From NCBI GenBank assembly GCA_902799075.1, contig CADBYZ010000001.1:1-64000 (forward strand): a DNA stretch of 64,000 bases, given 5' to 3'. The position numbers were made by a program, and so were the translations under genes. This DNA is from Oscillospiraceae bacterium (GTDB taxonomy: Bacteria; Bacillota; Clostridia; Oscillospirales; Oscillospiraceae). This document shows positions 33,005 to 41,019 of the stretch, one piece after another (within the stretch, counting starts at the first letter, position 1; each line of letters begins with the position of its first letter). The notes under the pieces were generated by a model, which was not told the DNA's origin, did not search any database, and saw only the letters and a program-made list of their open reading frames with translations.

Positions 33005-33289
33005 GGCTTGTCCTATGGCCTGTGCCTGCGCGCTCCCGATCTCCGCGTAAGCCTGGTCCCGGGAGAAACGCTCATAGTGGCCGCCCACGCGCTTTTTGGG
33101 GTAAAGGATGCGCTCACTGTTTTCCACAAAATATTTCGCGCTCCTGCCCTTGCGGCAGCAGTATTCGCTGCTGGGGCTATTGGGATCAGGCCGGACATTG
33201 ATGATCCTGTTGCCCTCGACTTCCATCTACAGTCCGCAGGTCATGGCACAGAGATTACACAGGGTCTTTTTCCATTCACCCATAGTCAT
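33005..33289 (-). pseudogene. Remnant of a molybdopterin oxidoreductase N-terminus
   Basis: On the minus strand the frame reads MTMGEWKKTLCNLCAMTCGL, a TAG stop, then MEVEGNRIINVRPDPNSPSS, CCRKGRSAKYFVEN and LYPKKRVGGHYERFS. This is the [4Fe-4S]-binding N-terminus of formate-dehydrogenase-like molybdopterin enzymes. The stop sits where the family usually has Glu, and the homology ends at about 33005, about 60 bp from the TRAP terminator. It is a decayed fragment of a gene normally above 650 aa. The remaining gap to 33357 has no gene. Confidence 0.75.
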
Positions 33290-33357
33290 TTCACCTTTTC
33301 TGTCTCACCAAATCCTAAAACAGACAGCACCCATAAAAATATTTAGTTGCCCAGATA

Positions 33358-33386
33358 TTGACGCCGGAAATCAGAAAGAATATAAT
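33358..33386 (+). promoter_or_regulatory. Predicted promoter of the ATC-hydrolase/methyltransferase pair
   Basis: TTGACG (33358-33363) and TATAAT (33381-33386) are 17 bp apart. Confidence 0.75.
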
Positions 33387-33390
33387 AAAG

Positions 33391-33406
33391 GTTAGGCAAA
33401 GCTAAC
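33391..33406. promoter_or_regulatory. GTTAG-N6-CTAAC operator, copy 1
   Basis: GTTAG-GCAAAG-CTAAC begins four bases after the -10 box. Its arms extend to AAAGGTTAG / CTAACCTTT, 9-bp perfect. The position fits a repressor. The same spacing recurs at 35126 and 35206. Confidence 0.7.
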
Positions 33407-33441
33407 CTTTGCCTGAGCGAGGGAGAGAGGAGTCAGCTTGA

Positions 33442-34083
33442 ATGAAATACACCGGAATGCCTCTGGGGATGTGGGTCCTGTTTGCGCGATCATTCAGGAA
33501 GCGCTTGTCGTCAATCCTGGAATATGATTCCGAAACAGCCGGGACGATTACCGCAAAGGCAAAACAACAATACAAGGAAATCATCCGCAGCCTCCCGGAA
33601 TTTGAGAAGGCGGATCGGTTTCGGATGAATATTGTCAACTGCGCGATGCTCTCCGCTTTTCTCCTGAGTCTGCCGGAAAAGCCAACAGTGGAAAAAGCGA
33701 CGGCTTTTTATCGGGAATCCATGATGACCGGCGCCATGAAATGGTTTTGCAGACAGAGCGGGAGAAAAAAGTTTACGGACGCGGATGTGGAGGGAATGAA
33801 GAAGACGGCGGCGCTTCGTGCTGCAGAACGGAATCCGTATTCCTGGAACATGGATTTCCTCCCTTACGCGGACGGAAGCGGCTATGAGGCGCGCTTTACA
33901 GCATGCGGCATCTGCCGGCTCATGAAGGAGCTGGGGCTGTACGAACTCGTCCCGGCCATGTGCCGGCTGGACTATACCATGAGCGAGGCGGGCGGTGCGA
34001 CGGAATTTGTACGGCAGTACACGCTCGCATCCGGCGGGCCTTATTGCGATTGCGGATACAGGAAAAAGGGAGCGGGGATATGA
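33442..34083 (+). CDS. L-2-amino-thiazoline-4-carboxylic acid hydrolase family protein
   Basis: This 213-aa protein has the family's helical N-terminal part and the C-terminal pattern EFVRQYTLASGGPYCDCGYRKKG, which contains the conserved Gly-Gly and Cys-Asp. The founding enzyme opens a thiazoline ring on the way to cysteine, but most members in gut Clostridia are uncharacterised. It overlaps the methyltransferase gene (ATGA) and is controlled by a promoter with the GTTAG-N6-CTAAC operator shared with the flavodoxin-linked DUF genes. Confidence 0.78.
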   Translation: MKYTGMPLGMWVLFARSFRKRLSSILEYDSETAGTITAKAKQQYKEIIRSLPEFEKADRFRMNIVNCAMLSAFLLSLPEKPTVEKATAFYRESMMTGAMKWFCRQSGRKKFTDADVEGMKKTAALRAAERNPYSWNMDFLPYADGSGYEARFTACGICRLMKELGLYELVPAMCRLDYTMSEAGGATEFVRQYTLASGGPYCDCGYRKKGAGI

Positions 34084-34913
34084 AATATCACATTGAAAAA
34101 AACACGGTTCAGGAAACACTGGTCATTCCGCTTTTCGGGCGGCTGGTGTGCTCGGAGCGCTTTCCCGAACTGTTTTCGGATCCCGAAGCCGAAAGGATCT
34201 GCGATTCGCTGGACTACGATTTCGCGGATAAACGAAAGAAAATGGAATCCGCCGCGGGCCTGTTCGGCGCGCTGGAGGTGGCCCAGCGCCAGTATGACCT
34301 GCGCTGTGAGGTCCTGAGCTATCTGCGGGACCATCCGGAAGCGGCTGTGGTGAACCTCGGCTGTGGGCTGGATGACACCTTCTCCAAGATCGATAACGGA
34401 CAGTGCAGGGGCTATAATCTCGATCTGCCGGATGTGATCGGGGTGCGAAACGAGCTTCTCCCGGCAGGCGAGCGGGAAAGAAATCTTGCCTGCGACCTGA
34501 ACGACTTTTCCTGGATGGATGAGATCGATGCATCCCACGGAGCTGTTTTCTTTGCTGCGGGCGTTTTCTATTATTTCAAAACGGCAGAGGTGAAAAAGCT
34601 GTTTCAAGCGATGGCAGAGCGTTTCCCCGGAGGGGTGCTTGCCTTTGATGTCTGCAACGAACGCGGCGCCCGGCTGATGCGCAGGACATGGCTGAAGGAA
34701 GCCGGGATCACCGATGTGAACGCTTTTTTCTCCCTTGAGGACGAGACAGCGCTCCTGGACTGGAGCAATCGTTTTGCCTCCGTTACGGCCAGGAGCTATA
34801 TGCGAGGATACCGGGACATTTACAAAAGCGTCGGGGCATTCCACAAGCTGATGATCCGTTTCTGCGACAGCTTTGTAAAGATGAAGATCATCAGGATCGT
34901 TTTCAGAGAATAA
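34080..34913 (+). CDS. LCM-family class I SAM methyltransferase
   Basis: This 277-aa protein has the SAM-binding VVNLGCGLDDTFSKI (glycine-rich loop), the acidic NLDLPDVIGVR and the motif AAGVFYYFKTAEVKKLF, as in leucine carboxyl/tetracenomycin-type O-methyltransferases. The acceptor is unknown. Its start overlaps the preceding stop, so it is made together with the ATC-hydrolase-like protein, and the two may act on the same small molecule. Confidence 0.8.
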   Translation: MKYHIEKNTVQETLVIPLFGRLVCSERFPELFSDPEAERICDSLDYDFADKRKKMESAAGLFGALEVAQRQYDLRCEVLSYLRDHPEAAVVNLGCGLDDTFSKIDNGQCRGYNLDLPDVIGVRNELLPAGERERNLACDLNDFSWMDEIDASHGAVFFAAGVFYYFKTAEVKKLFQAMAERFPGGVLAFDVCNERGARLMRRTWLKEAGITDVNAFFSLEDETALLDWSNRFASVTARSYMRGYRDIYKSVGAFHKLMIRFCDSFVKMKIIRIVFRE

Positions 34914-35074
34914 AGGCAACACCGCACAATGCGGCAAGAGCAGATTCCGAGAAAATTTGGGATCTGGTGATGGCACTTTTTTGAAGATGTACTTTGTGTA
35001 CCTCAAGAAAAAGTGACGAAATCAGGGCACATTTTTTCCGGAAGATGCCGCAGACGTATTGCTCGGTGTTGCCT
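34914..35074. repeat. 161-bp MITE-like element with terminal inverted repeats
   Basis: The left end AGGCAACACCGCACAAT matches the inverted right end AGGCAACACCGAGCAAT with two mismatches. Subterminal TGCGGCA words are also inverted. No gene is inside. It lies directly after the methyltransferase stop and ends just before the promoter of the DUF2325 gene. Confidence 0.7.
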
Positions 35075-35086
35075 AAACAAAGCATA

Positions 35087-35115
35087 TTGACAGAATGATC
35101 CCTTCCTGCTATAAT
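35087..35115 (+). promoter_or_regulatory. Strong promoter of the DUF2325-DUF3793 genes
   Basis: TTGACA (35087-35092) and TATAAT (35110-35115), both consensus, have an exact 17-bp spacer. Confidence 0.85.
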
Positions 35116-35125
35116 ACACACAGCG

Positions 35126-35141
35126 GTTAGCGAGCGCTAAC
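35126..35141. promoter_or_regulatory. GTTAG-N6-CTAAC operator, copy 2
   Basis: GTTAGCG-AG-CGCTAAC lies 10 bp after the -10 box, around the expected transcription start. Confidence 0.7.
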
Positions 35142-35205
35142 TAATTACAACGAAAACAATTGTTCATTAGACTTGGTTCAGCCGGGTCTTTTCTTCGGAA
35201 CAGCA

Positions 35206-35221
35206 GTTAGCAATAACTAAC
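35206..35221. promoter_or_regulatory. GTTAG-N6-CTAAC operator, copy 3
   Basis: GTTAG-CAATAA-CTAAC lies in the leader, centred 80 bp after copy 2. Confidence 0.6.
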
Positions 35222-35255
35222 TTCGTGACGGTATGCAGGATCGGGAGGGATGGAC

Positions 35256-35534
35256 ATGAGCGTTGTGATTCTTGGCGGAAACGAGTGCATGGAGCAGAAA
35301 TATAAAAGCCTGTGCCGGGATTACCGGCATGATGCCAAGGTGATGGTTAAGCCTGTCGGCGGCGTCAAGCGCAAAATGGGTAAGCCCGACATGGTGATCT
35401 TCTTCACCGGCGCCATGTCCCATAAGATGCTGCAGGGCGCGCTGGGGGAGATCAAGGGCCACGATTGCATCGTGGAATACTGTCCCACAAGCTCGGTGTC
35501 CGCACTCAAAAAGGTATTGGAGAAATACGCCTGA
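35256..35534 (+). CDS. DUF2325 family protein
   Basis: This 92-aa protein (MSVVILGGNECMEQKYKSLC...) has the DUF2325 pattern: a Rossmann-like start, central MVIFFTGAMSHKM and end CPTSSVSALKKVLEKYA. The start at 35256 gives proper spacing from GGGAGGG; the ATG at 35250 abuts it. Members are usually found with DUF3793 proteins, flavodoxins and iron-uptake genes in Clostridia. The biochemical role is not known. Confidence 0.85.
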   Translation: MSVVILGGNECMEQKYKSLCRDYRHDAKVMVKPVGGVKRKMGKPDMVIFFTGAMSHKMLQGALGEIKGHDCIVEYCPTSSVSALKKVLEKYA

Positions 35535-36082
35535 TGTCTGAGGAAACGATTGTACGCCAGGCAGCGCCGACCCTGGCCGGGATCAAGACGGGCAGTATGT
35601 TCCCGTATCGCTATGAAAGCAGGGCGGAGCTTCTGGAGGATATCCGCGCCTTCAACCGCATTTTTGTCCCCCGCGGGATGTGCCTGCTTCTGCTGAGGGT
35701 GATGGAGAAGTCCGCGCTTTTGTATCTCTATCGTCCCCAGAGTCTGGAGAAGGATTTGAAGGACAGTATCTCGCAGGAAGTTTTGCAGGACTCCGGTTAT
35801 GCCTGCTCAAGCTGCGCCGCCTGCGTGCGGCATCTGGTGGAGCGCTTTCGCGCCGAGCAGGACTTCCCGCATGAGGTCGGCCTGTTCCTGAGCTATCCGC
35901 CAGCGGATGTCAAGGGCTTCATTGATAATCGGGACAACTACAAGATCATCGGTCTCTGGAAAATCTACGGCGATGAAGAAAAATCACAAAAGCTCTGCGA
36001 ACAGTTCAAAAAATGCTCCGAGTGTTACTGCCGTCTCTGGGAGAGCAGTGTAGGTCTTGAAAAGCTCGCTGTCGCGATATAA
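35534..36082 (+). CDS. DUF3793 family protein
   Basis: This 182-aa protein has the family features FVPRGMCLLLLR, a cysteine-containing centre (ACSSCAACVRHL) and HEVGLFLSYPPADVKGFI, then GLWKIYGDEEKSQKLCEQFKKC. It overlaps the DUF2325 stop by one base triplet, so it is coupled. Association with flavodoxin suggests a role in low-iron or redox physiology; that is inference from context. Confidence 0.85.
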   Translation: MSEETIVRQAAPTLAGIKTGSMFPYRYESRAELLEDIRAFNRIFVPRGMCLLLLRVMEKSALLYLYRPQSLEKDLKDSISQEVLQDSGYACSSCAACVRHLVERFRAEQDFPHEVGLFLSYPPADVKGFIDNRDNYKIIGLWKIYGDEEKSQKLCEQFKKCSECYCRLWESSVGLEKLAVAI

Positions 36083-36179
36083 TAACATCTGAATCTGTAT
36101 GTCTTTCCATCAGATAGAAGTGCGTACAGAGCCGCACTATAATACGCTCTGAATATATTGGTATGAAGGAGAAACAAAA

Positions 36180-36596
36180 ATGAAAGCAGCAGTTGTTTAC
36201 TGGAGCGGCACGGGCAACACCGCGGCCATGGCGGACCTTGTCCTGGAGGGAATGAAGAGCGCCGGCGCGGATGCCGAGCTCATTGAGTGCAATTCCGTCA
36301 CGGATCTCTCCGCATATGACGCCATCGCCTTCGGCTGCCCCGCCATGGGCTCCGAGCAGCTTGAGGACAGTGAGTTCGAGCCGATGTTCGACGGCGTGAA
36401 AAAGAGTCTCGGCGGCAAGAAAGTCGGCCTCTTCGGCTCCTACGGCTGGGGCGACGGCGAGTGGATGCGCAACTGGGAGGATGACTGCAAAGCCTGCGGC
36501 ATCAATCTCGCGGCGGAAAGCGTGCTTGTAAACAACGCGCCCGAGGGCGAAGGAGCCGATGCCTGCAAAGCCCTCGGCGCTGCCCTGGTCGGATAA
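36180..36596 (+). CDS. Flavodoxin
   Basis: This 138-aa protein has the FMN phosphate-binding loop WSGTGNTAAMA, the 60s-loop region FGCPAMGSEQLE and the 90s-loop FGSYGWGDGEWM. Flavodoxins replace ferredoxin as low-potential electron carriers when iron is scarce. It has its own GGAG ribosome site and lies 97 bp after the DUF3793 gene; a separate promoter is possible (TATAAT at about 36135). Confidence 0.95.
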   Translation: MKAAVVYWSGTGNTAAMADLVLEGMKSAGADAELIECNSVTDLSAYDAIAFGCPAMGSEQLEDSEFEPMFDGVKKSLGGKKVGLFGSYGWGDGEWMRNWEDDCKACGINLAAESVLVNNAPEGEGADACKALGAALVG

Positions 36597-36640
36597 CGCA
36601 CACTTGCGGATACAGTCAGATTCAATAAGAATAAACAGCA

Positions 36641-36675
36641 AAAAGGCCGATGCGTGTTTCAGCATCGGCCTTTGG
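36641..36675. terminator. Bidirectional terminator between flavodoxin and groEL
   Basis: AAAGGCCGATGC and GCATCGGCCTTT form a 12-bp stem with an A-run on one side and T-rich sequence on the other. Confidence 0.85.
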
Positions 36676-36706
36676 CGTTATTTGCTTTTGCGATTGACCG
36701 CCCGGA

Positions 36707-38540
<1,834 letters not shown>

Positions 38541-38825
38541 TCACTCGATAACTGCAAGGATGTCGGACTGACGGACGATGGTGTACTCCTCATCCTCAAG
38601 CTTGACCTTGCTGCCGCTGTACTTGCCGACCAGGACCTTCTGACCGGCGGTGACGATCATCTTTACCTCGTTGCCTTCGACCATGCCGCCGGGGCCGACC
38701 TCGACGACCTCATAGATCTCGGGCTTCTCCTGCGCGGAGGAGGTGAGGAAGATGCCGGAAGCGGTGCGCTCTTCGGCCTTGTTCTGCTTGAGAACGACTC
38801 TGTCTGCCAAGGGTTTGAGTTTCAT
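38541..38825 (-). CDS. groS: 10-kDa co-chaperonin GroES
   Basis: This 94-aa protein begins MKLKPLADRVVLKQ, has the mobile loop EERTASGIFLTSSAQEKP, and ends KLEDEEYTIVRQSDILAVIE. The ATG at 38825 has GGAGG upstream; an ORF extension to 38855 is not needed. First gene of the operon, controlled by CIRCE. Confidence 0.97.
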   Translation of the reverse strand: MKLKPLADRVVLKQNKAEERTASGIFLTSSAQEKPEIYEVVEVGPGGMVEGNEVKMIVTAGQKVLVGKYSGSKVKLEDEEYTIVRQSDILAVIE

Positions 38826-38867
38826 GCTTATATACCTCCAATTACTTATTAACAAAAATCAACATCG

Positions 38868-38894
38868 TTAGCACTCAAACATCCTGAGTGCTAA
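38868..38894. promoter_or_regulatory. CIRCE operator (HrcA binding site)
   Basis: TTAGCACTC-N9-GAGTGCTAA is the exact CIRCE consensus, upstream of groES. A TTGCAA-N16-TATAGT promoter on the minus strand lies just upstream of it. HrcA should repress groESL in the absence of heat stress. Confidence 0.97.
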
Positions 38895-38983
38895 CGATGC
38901 ATACTATACCACACTTTTTCAATTTTGCAAGAGTCTGGAAAGATTTTTTCGCCTTTCGTTTTTGAACTTTTTGTGAAAAAGCT

Positions 38984-40102
38984 TCAGCGCTTGTTGAAGT
39001 ACATGTACAGATCGCACTTGATCATGCCGTTGTAGAGCTTGCGCTTCCTGTCGGCGGTTCGCCCGAAGCAGCGCTCAAACTCCGTGTGGGAGGACAGCAG
39101 ATAAAGCTGCCAGTTTGGGCAGGCCGCCCAGGCTTTGCCGAAGCCGCGGTAGAGGGTTTCGGCCTCCTGCTTTTCCATGATGCGCTCGCCGTAAGGGGGA
39201 TTGGTGACGATGACGCCGCGCTCGGTCACGCGGTCAAAGACCATCGCGTCGGCAACCTCGAAGCGCACCACATCGTTCACGCCCGCACGCTGTGCGTTTT
39301 CCTTCGCAATGGCGACGGCCTTCGGGTCAATGTCGGAGCCGACGATCCGATACTCGCCGTGAAACTCGCGGGAACGGGCGGCCTCACGCTCGTCCTCCCA
39401 CACGCGGCGGGGGATGGACTTCCAGCTCTGGGCCGTAAAGCCTCGGTCCAGACCGGGGGCGCGGTTTTTGGCGATCAGTGCCGCCTCAATGGGGATGGTG
39501 CCGCTGCCGCAGAAGGGGTCACAGAAATCGTCCCGGCCCCGGTAGCGGGAGAGCGTGACCATCGCCGCCGCCATGGTCTCCTTGAGCGGGGCGGCGTTGT
39601 GGGCCGGGCGGTAGCCGCGCTTGTGAAGCCCGTCGCCGGAGGTATCGATGCAGAGGGAGACCCGGTCCTTCATGATGGAAAACTGGATCTGATACAGCGC
39701 GCCGGACTCCTGAAACCAGTCGATATGATACTTTGACTTGAGCCGCTCCACCACGGCCTTTTTGATGATCTTCTGGCAGTCGGACACGGAAAAGAGCTGG
39801 GAGTTGAGGCTGTAGCCCTTGACGGGAAAGGCCCCGTCCGCCGGGATGAGGCTCTCCCAGGGGAGGGCCTTGGTGCCCTCAAAGAGCCGGTCGAAGGTTT
39901 TGGCCTCAAAGGAGCCGACCTCAATCAGCACACGCTCCCCGATGCGCAGGCAGATGTTGGCGCGGGCAAGCTCGCTGTCGCCGCCGCCGAAGTACACGCG
40001 CCCGTTTTCGGCGGCCACGTCCGGGATGTTCAGCCGTTTCAGCTCGTCCGCGATCGGACCCTCCAGCCCCAGCAGGCAGGGCACACACATTTTATAGTTC
40101 AT
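38984..40102 (-). CDS. THUMP-domain class I RNA methyltransferase (RlmL/YpsC-like)
   Basis: This 372-aa protein has an N-terminal THUMP RNA-binding part (about 50-160) and a Rossmann methyltransferase domain. The latter shows DPFCGSGTIPIEAALIA (SAM motif), VGSDIDPKAVAIAKENAQ and the catalytic NPPYGERI, which marks N-methylation of a base. YpsC/RlmL relatives modify 23S rRNA guanine. Confidence 0.92.
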   Translation of the reverse strand: MNYKMCVPCLLGLEGPIADELKRLNIPDVAAENGRVYFGGGDSELARANICLRIGERVLIEVGSFEAKTFDRLFEGTKALPWESLIPADGAFPVKGYSLNSQLFSVSDCQKIIKKAVVERLKSKYHIDWFQESGALYQIQFSIMKDRVSLCIDTSGDGLHKRGYRPAHNAAPLKETMAAAMVTLSRYRGRDDFCDPFCGSGTIPIEAALIAKNRAPGLDRGFTAQSWKSIPRRVWEDEREAARSREFHGEYRIVGSDIDPKAVAIAKENAQRAGVNDVVRFEVADAMVFDRVTERGVIVTNPPYGERIMEKQEAETLYRGFGKAWAACPNWQLYLLSSHTEFERCFGRTADRKRKLYNGMIKCDLYMYFNKR

Positions 40103-40119
40103 AGTAACCTCTTGAATAA

Positions 40120-40827
40120 TCAGAATAATCCGATGGCCTTGGCCAGCGGCACCAGCACAACAGGCAGAAAGATCCCGGGCAGCATGTCGCCTACCTTGAA
40201 ATGCTCCTTGCCCAGGCCGATGATGTTGCAGGCCATGGCAAGGAATATCGGCCCGCCGACGGCGGTCATCTCGTTGATGACATCGGCGGTGAGCACGGGC
40301 TCGGCAAGCGAGGCAAGCAGCGTCAGCAGCCCCTGAAACAAAAACAGGGGGATGGCCGAGAAAATGACGCCCGCACCGAGGGCGGAGGCGAAGGCGGCGG
40401 AGCTGATAAGGTCCATGACGCTCTTGGTGTAGAGAATGCTGTAATCATGGTCAAGCCCTGCGCGGATGGAGCCGAGAATGGTCATGCTGCCGATGCAGAA
40501 GAGCATGAAGCAGGTGACGACGGCGTCCCCGAAGGGCCCCTTGCCGAGGGGCGTCCCCGCAAGCTTGCGTTTGGCCCAGTCCCCGGCGCCGGAGATGCGC
40601 TCGTCGAGGCGGAGAAGCATGCCGATGAGCGTGCCGATCACGAGCGAGAGCACCACGACGAGAAAGCTTTTCGTCCCGACGGCACTCTGGACACCGATGC
40701 AGGCAGTGATAAAGCCCATGACCTTCATGATGCCGGAGGAGTACTCGGCGCGGATCTTGCTGCCGAACAGCGTCCCGAGTGTGCCGCCGATGAGCACGGC
40801 GACGGTGTTTATGATTGTACCGAGCAT
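40120..40827 (-). CDS. DUF554 (YdfK-like) integral membrane protein
   Basis: This 235-aa protein begins MLGTIINTVAVLIGGTLGTLFG at the start preceded by AAGGGG; a longer frame to 40896 is less likely. It has about six spans and glycine-rich helices with GAGVIFSAIPLFLFQG. DUF554 proteins are widespread, with no settled function. It is downstream of nothing recognisable. Confidence 0.85.
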   Translation of the reverse strand: MLGTIINTVAVLIGGTLGTLFGSKIRAEYSSGIMKVMGFITACIGVQSAVGTKSFLVVVLSLVIGTLIGMLLRLDERISGAGDWAKRKLAGTPLGKGPFGDAVVTCFMLFCIGSMTILGSIRAGLDHDYSILYTKSVMDLISSAAFASALGAGVIFSAIPLFLFQGLLTLLASLAEPVLTADVINEMTAVGGPIFLAMACNIIGLGKEHFKVGDMLPGIFLPVVLVPLAKAIGLF

Positions 40828-40944
40828 AGTGCAGGACCCCTTGGAGAAAAGATAAACCTTGCTGATTTTACCATAGCCGCGGCTGCGTTTCAACAATAAA
40901 GAATCAAAAAATGTATTTTTTCGGACAGTGGAAGCGATTATTTG

Positions 40945-40973
40945 TTGACGAAGCTGACAAAAAGATGTATTAT
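40945..40973 (+). promoter_or_regulatory. Predicted promoter of the P-type ATPase-like gene
   Basis: TTGACG (40945-40950) and TATTAT (40968-40973) are 17 bp apart. Confidence 0.65.
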
Positions 40974-41019
40974 ATCATGATGTAAAAATCCGCCCGAAAA
41001 CGTTGTAAGGTGATACTGT

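Noticed and set aside
33391..33406. Classical DtxR/IdeR iron box
   Set aside because: Half-sites are similar, but the gap between arms is 6 bp instead of 1 bp in the standard 19-bp box, so only an iron-type operator of unknown regulator is claimed.
35126..35141. CIRCE element
   Set aside because: GTTAGCG-AG-CGCTAAC shares TTAGC with CIRCE but lacks the TTAGCACTC-N9-GAGTGCTAA layout found upstream of groES.
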